From: Methylibium sp965279545
GTDB taxonomy: Bacteria > Pseudomonadota > Gammaproteobacteria > Burkholderiales > Burkholderiaceae_C
Direction of reading: 5' to 3'
Assembly (NCBI RefSeq): GCF_965279545.1
Contig: NZ_OZ257250.1
Span: 3,968,001 to 4,032,000 of the forward strand
Length of the DNA stretch: 64,000 nt
Positions 25,896 to 35,430 of the stretch are shown piece after piece. Position 1 is the stretch's first letter, and every line of letters starts with the position of its first letter. Below the pieces are notes generated by a model. It searched no databases. It worked only from the letters and a program-made list of their open reading frames with translations, and was not told where the DNA came from. The position numbers were made by a program, and so were the translations under genes.

Positions 25896-26489
25896 TCACA
25901 GGGCGCCCACGCCGGTCAGCGTGAGCTTGAACTTCACTTGCACTTCGTCGGCGACCATCGAGGTGTCGCCCCATTCGCCGGCGCCGATCTTGAATTCGAG
26001 GCGCTTGATGGCGAAGGCGCCGGTGGCGGTGCTGCTGCCGCCGGCCTGGGTCAGCGTCACCGGCACCAGCACGTCGCGGCTGTTGCCCTTGATGCCCAGC
26101 TTGCCGGCCACCTCGAACCTGCCGCCTCCCAACGCCTTGATGGTGGTCGACTGGAAAGTGGCCTGCGGGAACTTGGCGACATCGAACCACTCCGGCTTGA
26201 CCATCTCGGCATCGGTCTCGCGGTCGCCGATCGTGGCGCTGCCGGTGTCGATCGCGAAGGCGATCTTGCCGGTCTCGGGCTTTTTCGGGTCGAACGCCAC
26301 CTGGGCGTCGAACTTCTTGAACTTGCCCTGCACCGGCACGCCCATCTGCTTGCTGACGAAGCCGATCTCGCTTTGCGCCGGCACCAGCTTGGCGACGGCT
26401 GCCTGCGCATGGGCTGCGCCCGATGCGGCCACGAGGCCGGCCGCGGCGAGCACGGCGAGGGAGATCAGCGGGGCGGACAGGGTTTTCAT
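25896..26489 (-). CDS. YceI-family protein (third of three, divergent subtype)
   Basis: 197 residues with signal peptide ending AASGAAHAQA. The barrel is more distant from the other two: LVPAQSEIGFVSKQMGVPVQ, FDPKKPETGKIAFAIDTGS and PQATFQSTTIKALGGGRFEV. The characteristic Cys-containing CGGDFE segment of the other copies is missing. GGAGGA lies just before the ATG at 26489. It sits 17 bp after cytochrome b561 and 53 bp before the second yceI, in one likely operon. Confidence 0.88.
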   Translation of the reverse strand: MKTLSAPLISLAVLAAAGLVAASGAAHAQAAVAKLVPAQSEIGFVSKQMGVPVQGKFKKFDAQVAFDPKKPETGKIAFAIDTGSATIGDRETDAEMVKPEWFDVAKFPQATFQSTTIKALGGGRFEVAGKLGIKGNSRDVLVPVTLTQAGGSSTATGAFAIKRLEFKIGAGEWGDTSMVADEVQVKFKLTLTGVGAL

Positions 26490-26506
26490 ACGGGATCCTC
26501 CGGGGT

Positions 26507-27067
26507 TCAGGGGCGACCGGGCCGCATGCGGGCCAGCAGGCCGTCGCGGTCGATGAACTGGTGCTTCAGGGCAGCCGCCACGTGCAGCACCACCAGCGCC
26601 AGCAGCGCGTAGGCCAGGATCGCGTGGACGGGCTTGACCAGCTTGGCCAGGTCCTTGTCGACCGGCACGAAGTCGGGCAGCGGCAGCACGCCGAACCACA
26701 CGATCGGGAAGCCGGCCATCGAGCTGTAGGCCCAGCCGACCAGCGGCACCGCGAAGAACAGCAGGTACATCAGGTGGTGGGTTGCGTGGTAGGCCTGGAG
26801 TTGCCAGGGCGGCATCGCCGCGGCGACGGGCTCGGGCAGGGCGGGCGGGCGGTGCGTCAGGCGCCACAGCAGGCGCAGCAGCGACAGCGCCAGGATCGTG
26901 ACCCCCGCCCACTTGTGCCAGTTGTAGAGCTTCAGGCGCTGCGGCGAGAACGGCAGGTCGCTCATGTACCAGCCGAAGCCCATGCTGCCCAGGATAGCCA
27001 GCGCCAGCAGCCAGTGCAGCGCGATCGCGGTGCCGGTGTAGCGGGGGCTCACGGTGGGCGTGTTCAT
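26507..27067 (-). CDS. Cytochrome b561-type membrane protein
   Basis: 186 residues with four membrane helices. Histidines expected to bind two b-type haems are found in IALHWLLALAI, YNWHKWAGVTI, QAYHATHHLMYLLF and KPVHAILAYALLALVVLHVAA. This is the CybB/b561 type of quinone-reactive cytochrome. The ATG at 27067 was preferred because upstream in-frame codons lie in the intergenic gap. It starts the operon with two YceI proteins; the pairing suggests a shared role in electron transfer or quinone-related binding at the periplasmic face. Confidence 0.9.
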   Translation of the reverse strand: MNTPTVSPRYTGTAIALHWLLALAILGSMGFGWYMSDLPFSPQRLKLYNWHKWAGVTILALSLLRLLWRLTHRPPALPEPVAAAMPPWQLQAYHATHHLMYLLFFAVPLVGWAYSSMAGFPIVWFGVLPLPDFVPVDKDLAKLVKPVHAILAYALLALVVLHVAAALKHQFIDRDGLLARMRPGRP

Positions 27068-27252
27068 GCAGGGGTCGGTGGCGGCAAGGTGGACGCACTG
27101 TAGTGAGTGTTTTGGGCCCGCGAGTTCACAGGGCTTGTCGCAACGCTTCAAAAAAATGCAAGTGTTTGCTGCGGCAAGCCCCGCCGCGGCGCCGGCCCGG
27201 GCGCTGTCCCGCAGAATGGGCCGGCCCCGATGACGACCCGAGCCTTTGCCCG

Positions 27253-28335
27253 ATGAGCCCCACCGCCCTGAGCGCCCTGCTGCTGGCCTTGCCGTTCGGG
27301 GCCGCCCTGGCGCAGCAGGATGCGCTGCCGACGTTGGCCGACTGCGCTGCGCTCAGCGACGACGGCCTGCGCCTGGCTTGCTATGACCACCTGGCCGGCC
27401 GCGAGGCACCGGCCGTGCCCACCGTGCCGGCGGGTCGCACGCCCGACGTGATGGCACGACCGACGCCGCCGATCGCCGGCACCGGACTGCAGGGCCCCCC
27501 GACACCGGCGCCGAGCTTCCTGTCCAAGTACTGGGAGCTCGACGAGGCCGACAAGCGCGGCACCTTCAACTTCACCGGCTACCGTCCCAATTTCCTGCTG
27601 CCGGTGCACGCGACCACGCGCATCAACACCCGCCCGACCAGCCCGACGCCGGGACGCAGCGGCCAGCTCGGCGACTACAAGAAGGTCGAGGGCAAGCTGC
27701 AGCTCTCGTTGCGGACCAAGGTGGCGCAGAGCGTGCTGTTGCCGGGCGCCGACCTGTGGTTCGGCTACACGCAGCAGTCGCTCTGGCAGCTCTACAACCC
27801 CGGCGATTCGGCGCCGTTTCGCAGCAGCGACTACGAGCCCGAGATGATGTACGTGGTGCCGGTGCCCGAAGGGCTGCGCGCGCTGCCCTGGGGCTGGCAG
27901 TGGCGCTACGGCATGGTCGCCTTCGCCCACCAGTCGAACGGCCAGACCGTGCCGCTGTCGCGCAGCTGGAATCGGGTGTACGCGGGCGCCGGTTTCGAGC
28001 GGAACGACACGTCGGTCATGCTGCGCCTGAATCGCCGCGTGCACGAGAACCCCGCCACCGACGACAACCCCGACCTGACCGACTACCGCGGCCGCGGCGA
28101 CGTGACGCTGAACTGGACACCGGGCCGCGCCACCGCCGCGCTGTCATGGCGCACGAACTTTCGGGACCTCAAGCGCGGCGCGGTCCAGTTCGACTGGACC
28201 TACCCGGTCGAGCCCGACAGCCCGCGCGCGCTGCGCTGGTATGTGCAGCTGTTCAGCGGCTACGGCGAGACGCTGCTCGACTACAACTTCCGGCAGACCA
28301 GCCTGGGGCTGGGGTTGACGCTGTTCGAGTTCTGA
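27253..28335 (+). CDS. pldA: Outer-membrane phospholipase A
   Basis: 360 residues with a signal peptide (LSALLLALPFGAALAQ). After a variable Pro-rich segment the barrel starts near FLSKYWELDE. The catalytic motif AFAHQSNGQ followed by SRSWNRVYAG is that of OmpLA (His-x-Ser in HxSNG). Strands end in an aromatic-terminated C-terminus LTLFEF typical of outer-membrane barrels. PldA hydrolyses phospholipids mislocalised to the outer leaflet, as a dimer with Ca. The ATG at 27253 fits the signal peptide. Divergent from cytochrome b561. Confidence 0.9.
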   Translation: MSPTALSALLLALPFGAALAQQDALPTLADCAALSDDGLRLACYDHLAGREAPAVPTVPAGRTPDVMARPTPPIAGTGLQGPPTPAPSFLSKYWELDEADKRGTFNFTGYRPNFLLPVHATTRINTRPTSPTPGRSGQLGDYKKVEGKLQLSLRTKVAQSVLLPGADLWFGYTQQSLWQLYNPGDSAPFRSSDYEPEMMYVVPVPEGLRALPWGWQWRYGMVAFAHQSNGQTVPLSRSWNRVYAGAGFERNDTSVMLRLNRRVHENPATDDNPDLTDYRGRGDVTLNWTPGRATAALSWRTNFRDLKRGAVQFDWTYPVEPDSPRALRWYVQLFSGYGETLLDYNFRQTSLGLGLTLFEF

Positions 28336-28427
28336 CGCGCCGGCGCGCGGTATCGACGTGGCGCCGGGCTGCGTCGATTGCCGCAAAGGCCGGCCGCTGC
28401 GGCATGCCGTCGTCGCGTGGCCCGCGC

Positions 28428-31400
28428 TCAGGCCGCCGCACGCCGCGAGAGCCCGGCGCGCCACTGCGCCATCAGGCCCGCCCATTTCGCGCGCGCGGCG
28501 CCCAGCTGCCGCGCCTTCACGTGGCCGTAGCCGCGGATGTCCTCCGGGATCGCCGCGATCTCGACCGCCAGCGCCAGCCGCGGCGCCTCCAGCGTCGCCA
28601 GCAACTCCTCGATGCAGGCGCGGTACTCGCCGACCAGCGCGCGCTCGGTGCAGCGCTCCGCGCTCCGGCCAAAGGGATCGAGGGCGGTGCCGCGCAAGCC
28701 CTTGAGCCGCGCGAGCAGCCGGAAGGCGACGAGCATCCACGCGCCGAACGGCTGCTTCACCAGCTCGCCGCGCGCATTCTTCTTCGCCAGCCCCGGCGGC
28801 GCCAGGTGGTAGCCCAGCTTCACCGCGCCGTCGAACTGCGCGGCGATCTTCGCGTGGAAGGCCGGGTCGGCGTGCAGTCGCGCCACCTCGTACTCGTCCT
28901 TGTAGGCCATCAGCTTGAACAGGTAGCGGGCCACGGTCTCGCTGAGCCGGGTCGACTTCAGCGGCGCCTCGGCGGCGCGCACCTTGTCGACGAAGGCGCG
29001 GTAGGTCTGCGCATAGGCCGCGTTCTGGTAGCCGGTGAGGAAGTCGACGCGCGTGGCCAGCAGCTCGTCCAGCGCGGGCTTCTTCACGAAGGCGATCACC
29101 TGCGCCGTGGCGGTGAGGGCCTGCACCGCCGCCGGGTCGTGCGCCACGCGCCGGCCCCAGGCGAACGCGGCCTGGTTCAGCTCGACCTGCACGCCGTTGA
29201 GCTCGATCGCGCGCAGCAGCGCGGCCTGGCTCAGCGGCACCCAGCCGCGCTGCCACGCATAGCCCAGCATCAGCGGGTTGGTGTAGATCGCGTCGCCGAG
29301 CAGCGCGGTCGCCAGCCGGTCGGCGTCGAACCTGCCCACCTGCGCAGCGCCGCCGCAGGCCTGCTCGATCACCGTCTCGCAGCGCCCGCCGGGGAACTGC
29401 CAGTCCGGGTTGCCGACGAAGGCCGCGGTCGGCGCGCCGTGGGTGTTCAGCGCCACGTGCGTGCGGCCCTCGCGCATCACCGCCAGCGTGTCGTTCTTCG
29501 CGGCGACGATCGGGTCGCAGGCGATCACGAGGTCGGCCTCGGCGGTGCCGACCTTGGTGCAGTAGAGGGCCTCGGGCCGGTTGGCGATCTGGACATGGCT
29601 CCAGGTCGCACCACCCTTCTGTGCCAGTCCGGCCGCGTCCTGCGTGACAACGCCCTTGCCCTCGAGGTGGGCCGCCATGCCCAGCAGCTGGCCGATCGTG
29701 ATGACGCCGGTGCCGCCGACGCCGGCGACCACGATGCCCCAGGCGGACTCGGCCACCGGCAGCACCGGCTCCGGCAGCGGCGGCCCGCGATGCGGGTCGT
29801 GCGAGGCATCGCGCTGCGGCTTCTTCAGCGTGCCGCCGGTCACCGTCACGAAGCTCGGACAGAAGCCCTTCAGGCAGGAATAGTCCTTGTTGCAACTGCT
29901 CTGGTTGATGCGGCGCTTGCGGCCGAACGGCGTCTCGACCGGCTCGACCGACAGGCAGTTGCTCTGCACCGAGCAGTCGCCGCAGCCCTCGCACACCAGC
30001 TCGTTGATCACCACCGTCTCGGCCGGCGTGGCCAGCGTGCCGCGCTTGCGGCGCCGCCGCTTCTCGGTCGCGCAGGTCTGGTCGTAGATGAGGATGGTGC
30101 AGCTGGGCAGTTCGCGCAGTTCGCGCTGCACCGCGTCGAGCTCGTCGCGGTGCTTCACCGTCACGCCCGGCGCGAGGCCGGTGGCGCCGGTGTACTTCTG
30201 CGGCTCGTCGGTCACGACGACGATCTTCTTCGCGCCTTCGGCGTCGAGCTCGCGCGTCATCTCGGGCACGCGCAGCGTGCCGTCGACCGGTTGGCCGCCG
30301 GTCATCGCGACCGCGTCGTTGAACAGGATCTTGTAGGTGATGTTCACGCCCGCCGCGATGCTCTGGCGCACCGCCAGCAGGCCCGAGTGGTAGTAGGTGC
30401 CGTCGCCGAGGTTGGCGAACACGTGCCGGTCGGTGGTGAAGGGTGCCTGGCCGACCCAGCTCACGCCTTCGCCGCCCATCTGCGAGAAGGTGGTGGTGCT
30501 GCGGTCCATCCACACCGTCATGTAGTGGCAGCCGATGCCGGCCACCGCACGCGAGCCCTCGGGCACGCGCGTGCTGGTGTTGTGCGGGCAGCCGCTGCAG
30601 AACCACGGTGCGCGCTCGCCGGTGTCCTGCGTGCTCGCGGCCAACGCGCGTTCCTTGGCGTCGATCAGCGCCAGCCGCGCCTCGACGTGCCCGCGCGTGT
30701 CGCCGCCCAGGCCGCCGAGCTTGAGCAGCCGCTTGCCGATCGCGCGGGCGATGATCGCCGGCGTCAGGTCGGCCTGGGCGCGCAGCAGCCAGTTGCCGCT
30801 CGGGTCGGGCTGGCTCCACTCGCCGCCCGAGGTGTCGCCCTCGGGCTCGTCGAACTTGCCCAGCACGTTGGGCCGCACGTCGGCGCGCCAGTTGTAGAGC
30901 TCTTCCTTCAGCTGGTACTCGATGACCTGGCGCTTCTCCTCGATCACCAGGATCTCCTGCAGCCCGGTCGCGAACTCGCGCGTGATCGTGGCCTCCAGCG
31001 GCCACACCACGCCCACCTTGTGCAGCCGGATGCCGAGGCGGCGGCAGGCCGCGTCGTCCAGGCCCAGGTCGTGCAGCGCCTGGCGCGTGTCGTTGTAGGC
31101 CTTGCCGCTGGCGATCAGCCCGAGCCGTGCGTTGGGCGAATCGATCACCGTGCGGTTGAGCCGGTTCGCGCGCACATAGGCCAGCGCCGCGTACCACTTG
31201 TGGTTCATCAGCCGCGCTTCCTGCTCCAGCGGCGCGTCGGGCCAGCGGATGTGCAGGCCGCCGGCGGGCATGGGGAAGTCCTCGGGCAGCACGATGTTCA
31301 CGCGGTCGGGGTCGACCGAGATCGACGTGGACGACTCGACGATCTCCTGGATCGTCTTCATGCCCGCCCACACGCCCGAGAAGCGGCTCATCGCGAAGGC

Positions 31401-31988
31401 ATGCAGGCCCAGGTCGAGGATCTCCTGCACGCTGGCGGGGAAGAACACCGGCAGCCCGCAGGCCTTGAAGATGTGGTCGCTCTGGTGCGCCGCGGTGCTG
31501 CTCTTGGCGATGTGGTCGTCGCCGGCGACCGCGATCACGCCGCCGTGCTTCGCGGTGCCCGCCATGTTGGCGTGCTTGAAGACATCGGAGCAGCGGTCCA
31601 CGCCCGGGCCCTTGCCGTACCAGATGCCGAACACGCCGTCGTGCTTCTTGCTCTGCGGGTACAGGTCGAGCTGCTGGGTGCCCCACACGGCGGTGGCGGC
31701 GAGTTCTTCGTTCACGCCGGGCTGGAACACCACCTGGTGGGCCGCGAGGTGCTTCTTCGCCGCCCACAGCGCCTGGTCGTAGCCGCCCAGCGGCGAGCCG
31801 CGGTAGCCGCTCACGAAGCCGGCGGTGTTCAGCCCCGCCGCCGCATCGCGCTGGCGCTGCAGCATCGGCAGCCGCACCAGGGCCTGCACGCCGCTCATGA
31901 ACGCCTGCCCGGTCTCGAGGGCGTACTTGTCGTCGAGCGTCACCGTTTCGAGAGCGCGGCGGATCGACTCGGGGAGGGGCGCGTTCAT
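28428..31988 (-). CDS. Indolepyruvate ferredoxin oxidoreductase family protein (fused alpha/beta/gamma)
   Basis: 1186 residues. The N-terminal third is the TPP-dependent pyrimidine/transketolase part (AGFVSGYRGSPLGGYDQALW), followed by the TPP-binding PP domain with APWFCSGCPHNTSTRVPEG and GIGCHYMTVWMDR. An iron-sulfur segment reads CEGCGDCSVQSNC, with a further cysteine group at YSCLKGFCPSF. The C-terminal third is the gamma domain (VVAGVGGTGVITIGQLLG). These fused enzymes oxidatively decarboxylate indolepyruvate or related aryl/branched 2-oxo acids to acyl-CoA. The ATG at 31988 was chosen over a start at 32117, which lies in the regulatory gap. A divergent Lrp/AsnC regulator probably controls it in response to an amino acid. 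Confidence 0.92.
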   Translation of the reverse strand: MNAPLPESIRRALETVTLDDKYALETGQAFMSGVQALVRLPMLQRQRDAAAGLNTAGFVSGYRGSPLGGYDQALWAAKKHLAAHQVVFQPGVNEELAATAVWGTQQLDLYPQSKKHDGVFGIWYGKGPGVDRCSDVFKHANMAGTAKHGGVIAVAGDDHIAKSSTAAHQSDHIFKACGLPVFFPASVQEILDLGLHAFAMSRFSGVWAGMKTIQEIVESSTSISVDPDRVNIVLPEDFPMPAGGLHIRWPDAPLEQEARLMNHKWYAALAYVRANRLNRTVIDSPNARLGLIASGKAYNDTRQALHDLGLDDAACRRLGIRLHKVGVVWPLEATITREFATGLQEILVIEEKRQVIEYQLKEELYNWRADVRPNVLGKFDEPEGDTSGGEWSQPDPSGNWLLRAQADLTPAIIARAIGKRLLKLGGLGGDTRGHVEARLALIDAKERALAASTQDTGERAPWFCSGCPHNTSTRVPEGSRAVAGIGCHYMTVWMDRSTTTFSQMGGEGVSWVGQAPFTTDRHVFANLGDGTYYHSGLLAVRQSIAAGVNITYKILFNDAVAMTGGQPVDGTLRVPEMTRELDAEGAKKIVVVTDEPQKYTGATGLAPGVTVKHRDELDAVQRELRELPSCTILIYDQTCATEKRRRRKRGTLATPAETVVINELVCEGCGDCSVQSNCLSVEPVETPFGRKRRINQSSCNKDYSCLKGFCPSFVTVTGGTLKKPQRDASHDPHRGPPLPEPVLPVAESAWGIVVAGVGGTGVITIGQLLGMAAHLEGKGVVTQDAAGLAQKGGATWSHVQIANRPEALYCTKVGTAEADLVIACDPIVAAKNDTLAVMREGRTHVALNTHGAPTAAFVGNPDWQFPGGRCETVIEQACGGAAQVGRFDADRLATALLGDAIYTNPLMLGYAWQRGWVPLSQAALLRAIELNGVQVELNQAAFAWGRRVAHDPAAVQALTATAQVIAFVKKPALDELLATRVDFLTGYQNAAYAQTYRAFVDKVRAAEAPLKSTRLSETVARYLFKLMAYKDEYEVARLHADPAFHAKIAAQFDGAVKLGYHLAPPGLAKKNARGELVKQPFGAWMLVAFRLLARLKGLRGTALDPFGRSAERCTERALVGEYRACIEELLATLEAPRLALAVEIAAIPEDIRGYGHVKARQLGAARAKWAGLMAQWRAGLSRRAAA

Positions 31989-32190
31989 GGCGTCAGGACT
32001 CCTGCTGTCAGCGGGAAAGTTGCGGCGGCCCCTGTGCTCGTGACGCAGGGACCGCGCGCTGCCACCGGCGGGGTCGTCGGCGGGATTGCAGCCAGTGTAG
32101 GCAAAGCGCGTATTCATGTCTTTTCTTTGTGTGCCCGCCGGTGCATGCTTGCAGCAAGGTTGTTGCTCGGATAGGTACTAAAGGAAAGAA
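31989..32190. promoter_or_regulatory. Divergent control region of the oxidoreductase and Lrp genes
   Basis: A 202-bp gap between divergent genes. The part nearest the Lrp start is AT-richer than its surroundings (TTCTTTGTGTG, TAGGTACTAAAGGAAAGAAATG). AAGGAAAG is a good ribosome-binding site for the Lrp ATG. Lrp-type regulators usually bind such shared gaps; I cannot define the operator. Confidence 0.4.
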
Positions 32191-32772
32191 ATGTCATCGA
32201 GAAAGCCGATTTCAGGGCAAACCCGAATCGATCGCCCGGCGGCGCGCGCAGCCTCTGCGGCGGCGGCTCCGGCCGACGGCGTGCAGCAAGGCGCGCTCGA
32301 CCGCTACGACATCGCCATCCTCGGCGCGCTGCAGCAGGACGCGCGGCTGTCGAACGCCGAGCTCGCGGCCCGCATCGGCCTGTCGCCGGCGCCGACCTGG
32401 CGGCGCGTGAAGTGGCTGGAGACCCAGGGCTACATCCGCGGCTACCGCGCCGAGATCGACCGCCACAAGATCGGCCTGGGCGTGCTGGCCTTCGTGCGCG
32501 TGGACGCCGAGCGCAACACCGGCGAGGCCACGCGCGTCCTGGAAGAGGCGATCCGCCGCATTCCACAGGTGATCGCCTGCCACTACATCAGCGGCTCGGG
32601 CACCTTCGAGCTGCAGGTCATGACCACCGACCTCGACGCCTTCTCGGCGCTGGCGCTGGAGACCCTGCTGAACCTGCCCAATGTGAAGGACCTGCACACC
32701 AGCTTCTCGCTCGGCGAGGTGAAGGCGGGCGCGGCGCTGCCGCTCGGGCACCTGGAGCGCGCGCGGGACTGA
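32191..32772 (+). CDS. Lrp/AsnC-family transcriptional regulator
   Basis: 193 residues. After an Ala-rich N-terminal extension of about 33 residues comes the winged helix-turn-helix (LDRYDIAILGALQQDARLSN, then AELAARIGLSPAPTWRRVKW). The RAM/effector domain follows (GLGVLAFVRVDAERN; VIACHYISGSGTFELQV). Lrp-family proteins bind amino acids and form octamers. The divergent placement next to the indolepyruvate oxidoreductase suggests control by an aromatic or branched-chain amino acid or its oxo acid. The N-terminal extension is longer than usual. Confidence 0.9.
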   Translation: MSSRKPISGQTRIDRPAARAASAAAAPADGVQQGALDRYDIAILGALQQDARLSNAELAARIGLSPAPTWRRVKWLETQGYIRGYRAEIDRHKIGLGVLAFVRVDAERNTGEATRVLEEAIRRIPQVIACHYISGSGTFELQVMTTDLDAFSALALETLLNLPNVKDLHTSFSLGEVKAGAALPLGHLERARD

Positions 32773-32880
32773 GGCGGCGCGCGCGCCGCTTCCCTGGTCG
32801 GGGCTGCCTGGCACGCGGCATCATCGGGGGCGGGCGCCACATGCCGCCCACGCCAGCCACCACCCTGCGGAGAAGTGTCC

Positions 32881-33243
32881 ATGGCCCTGCTCGCGAACCT
32901 CGTCGTCGCCCTCGTCGCGCTGTTGCACGTCTACATCCTCGTGCTCGAGATGTTCCTGTGGGACAAGCCGGCCGGGCTGCGTGCCTTCGGACAGACGCCG
33001 CAGGCGGCGGCAGCCTCCAAGGTGCTGGCGGCGAACCAGGGGCTCTACAACGGTTTCCTCGCGGCCGGCCTGTTCTGGGGCCTGAGCCTGGGTGCAACCG
33101 GCAGCGGCGTGAAGGTCTTCTTCCTCGTTTGCGTGCTGGTGGCCGGCCTGTACGGCGCCGCGACGGCCAGCCGCAAGATCCTCTACGTCCAGGCGCTGCC
33201 GGCGGCCATCGGCCTGGCGCTGCTGTGGCTGTCGGCCGCGTGA
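32881..33243 (+). CDS. DUF1304-family membrane protein
   Basis: 120 residues with four membrane helices. The family pattern is visible: LLHVYILVLEMFLWDKPAGL followed by AANQGLYNGFLAAGLFWG, and YGAATASRKILYVQALPA. GGAGAA lies about eight bases before the ATG at 32881, so this start is preferred over the GTG at 32875. The function of DUF1304 proteins is not established. It stands alone between the Lrp gene and an exported protein, all on the same strand. Confidence 0.85.
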   Translation: MALLANLVVALVALLHVYILVLEMFLWDKPAGLRAFGQTPQAAAASKVLAANQGLYNGFLAAGLFWGLSLGATGSGVKVFFLVCVLVAGLYGAATASRKILYVQALPAAIGLALLWLSAA

Positions 33244-33311
33244 TCGCGTTGAACCGAGGGCCGCAGCACCTGGCGCCGGGCCGGGCAGTCGCTGCGGCGT
33301 AAGCTTCGCGC

Positions 33312-34022
33312 ATGCCGTGTTCCCGGTCTCCCTTTTTGCGCGCTGTCGGAGGCGTCGTTGCGGCACTCGCCGTCTCGGCCGCGTCCGCCCAGCCGGCGCG
33401 CACGCTGCCGCAGCGCAACCTGCTGGTCGAGGTGCGCCAGGGCGATGAATCGAGCTTCAGCGCCAGCGGTGGCGGCTTGCGCTCCGGCGCGGTGACGGTC
33501 GGCCCGAACGGCCAGGTGTCCGGCCGCGCCGGCGTCACGCTCGAATCGCGCAGCAGCGACACCGCGCGCGACGCGCAGCAGCGGCTGCTCGTGCTCAACG
33601 GCGGGCAGGGCATGCTGAACCTCGGCGCGTCGGTGCCGCTCACCTGGCTGCAGGTGGTGTGGACGCCCAGCGGCCCCGGTGCGATCGCCGGCAGCAGCTA
33701 CGTCGACACCGGCCGCAGCGTCGCGGTGCGGCCGAGCTGGCCCGGTGGCAATTCGCCGGTCACGGTGGAGGTGCGTACCGAGGCGAGCGCGCTGGCCGGC
33801 GGCGGCCTGCCCTCGCGCTACGACTTTCGAGGCCAGCCGCAGCCCGAGGGCAGCGTCGAGCGTGCCGGTCTGCTGACCACGGTGCAGCTGCCGCTCGGCG
33901 AATGGATGACCGTCGCCAGCGACGGCGGCAGCGAGCGCCGCAGCGAGCGAGGCGTGCTGTCCAGCGCCGAGATCGCACGCGAGCGCCGCTACGTCGTGCA
34001 GATGCGCGTCAGCGTGCCCTGA
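33312..34022 (+). CDS. Exported protein of unknown function
   Basis: 236 residues with a Sec signal peptide (FLRAVGGVVAALAVSAASAQ). The mature part is rich in Ser, Gly, Val and charged residues, with strand-like segments (RNLLVEVRQGDESSFSASG; YVDTGRSVAVRPSW; RYVVQMRVSVP) that resemble short-domain secretin-associated or pilus-accessory proteins, but I recognise no family with certainty. No obvious operon partner. Confidence 0.6.
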   Translation: MPCSRSPFLRAVGGVVAALAVSAASAQPARTLPQRNLLVEVRQGDESSFSASGGGLRSGAVTVGPNGQVSGRAGVTLESRSSDTARDAQQRLLVLNGGQGMLNLGASVPLTWLQVVWTPSGPGAIAGSSYVDTGRSVAVRPSWPGGNSPVTVEVRTEASALAGGGLPSRYDFRGQPQPEGSVERAGLLTTVQLPLGEWMTVASDGGSERRSERGVLSSAEIARERRYVVQMRVSVP

Positions 34023-34149
34023 CGCGCTGCGGTGCGAGCCGCTGCTGTCGGTGCGCACGCACGGGGTCGGCCCGGATGGAAGTCAGGGCCGGCGCATACG
34101 CTGTGGCGAGACCGGCCCGTGGTGGCACACGCCTTGCGCCGCTTCGTGC

Positions 34150-35430
34150 ATGGAATGCTCCCACGCCCATGCCGGCGACACGCTCACCCGGGGGGCCGCC
34201 GACAGGTCCCCCGGTGGGCGTCTGCTGCCCGCCGGCCCGGCCGCGCCGGCGCCGGCCCGGCGCCACGACGGCGCGCCGTGGCAGGACCGGCTCACGCTGC
34301 TGCTGGAGTCGACCGGCGACGGCATCTTCGGCATCGACGTCGATGGCTGCTGCACCTTTGTGAACCGCGCCGCCGCCCAGGCCCTGGGCTACCGCACCGA
34401 AGAGGTGCTCGGGCGCAACATGCACGCGCTGATCCACCACTCGCACGGTGACGGCACGCATTACCCCGAGGCCGACTGCCCGATCTTCAACGCCTTCCGC
34501 CGGGGCCTGCCCTGCCGCATCGATCATGAAGTGCTGTGGCGCGCCGACGGCAACCCCTTCCAGGCGGAGTACTCGTCTCACCCCATCGTCGAGGCCGGCG
34601 AGGTGCTGGGTGCGGTGGTTACTTTCGTCGACATCACCGCGCGCAAACAGGCCGAAGAGCAACTGGTGCGCGCCAAGCGCGAGCTCGAGCGCACCAACGA
34701 CCGGCTGGAGCAGCGCGTCGCCGAGCGCACCCGCGCGCTGAGCGATGCGCTCGCGCAGCGGCGCCAGCTCTCGGCCTACCTCGAGACGGTGCGCGAGCAG
34801 GAGCGCACCCGCATCGCGCGCGAGATCCACGACGAACTCGGCTCGTTGCTGGTGGCGCTGAAGATGGACGTCAACTGGCTCGACAAGCGCGTCGCCGATC
34901 GCGCGCCGCTGGCCGCCAAGTGCGGGGGCATGGGGGCGCTGATCGACACCGCGGTCGACAAGGTCGGCCGCATCATCACCGACCTGCGCCCCAGCATCCT
35001 CGACCACCAGGGCCTGTGGGCCGCGCTCGAGTGGCAGGCGCAGGAATGGCTGGAGAGCGCCGAGCTGCAGGCCGACCTCCAGGTGCACGTGGCCGCCGGC
35101 GTCGCGCCGCCCGAGGGCGGTCTGGCGATCGCGGTGTTCCGCATCTTCCAGGAGCTGCTGTCCAACATCGCACGCCATGCGCGGGCGCGGCGCGTGAGCA
35201 TCCGCATCGCGGTCGACGCGCCGCCCGAGCCGGTGCTCTACCTCGACGTGCGCGACGATGGCGTCGGCACCACGCCCGAAGCGCTGAACGGCCCGCGCAG
35301 CTACGGCGTGATGGGCATGCGCGAGCGCGCGGCCCACTTCGGCGGGCGCCTCACCATCGACAGCGCGCCGGGACAGGGCACGCAAGTCAGGCTGATGATG
35401 CCGCTGGCGCAAGAGGAGGGGGCGGCATGA
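34150..35430 (+). CDS. PAS-domain sensor histidine kinase (NarX/DegS type)
   Basis: 426 residues from the ATG at 34150; an in-frame ATG at 34051 is less likely. No membrane helix is visible, so it is probably cytoplasmic. A PAS domain (LLLESTGDGIFGIDVDGCC to VVTFVDITARKQAEEQL) is followed by a coiled coil (LVRAKRELERTNDRLEQRV) and a HisKA_3 dimerisation domain with phospho-acceptor His in IAREIHDELGSLL. The ATPase domain has FQELLSNIARHA and YGVMGMRERA. Kinases of this class pair with NarL-type regulators, and one follows with a 4-base ATGA overlap. Confidence 0.9.
   Translation: MECSHAHAGDTLTRGAADRSPGGRLLPAGPAAPAPARRHDGAPWQDRLTLLLESTGDGIFGIDVDGCCTFVNRAAAQALGYRTEEVLGRNMHALIHHSHGDGTHYPEADCPIFNAFRRGLPCRIDHEVLWRADGNPFQAEYSSHPIVEAGEVLGAVVTFVDITARKQAEEQLVRAKRELERTNDRLEQRVAERTRALSDALAQRRQLSAYLETVREQERTRIAREIHDELGSLLVALKMDVNWLDKRVADRAPLAAKCGGMGALIDTAVDKVGRIITDLRPSILDHQGLWAALEWQAQEWLESAELQADLQVHVAAGVAPPEGGLAIAVFRIFQELLSNIARHARARRVSIRIAVDAPPEPVLYLDVRDDGVGTTPEALNGPRSYGVMGMRERAAHFGGRLTIDSAPGQGTQVRLMMPLAQEEGAA

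Noticed and set aside
28144..31767. 1207-residue minus-strand frame inside the oxidoreductase gene
   Set aside because: Out-of-frame shadow of the indolepyruvate oxidoreductase, very rich in Arg and Gly.
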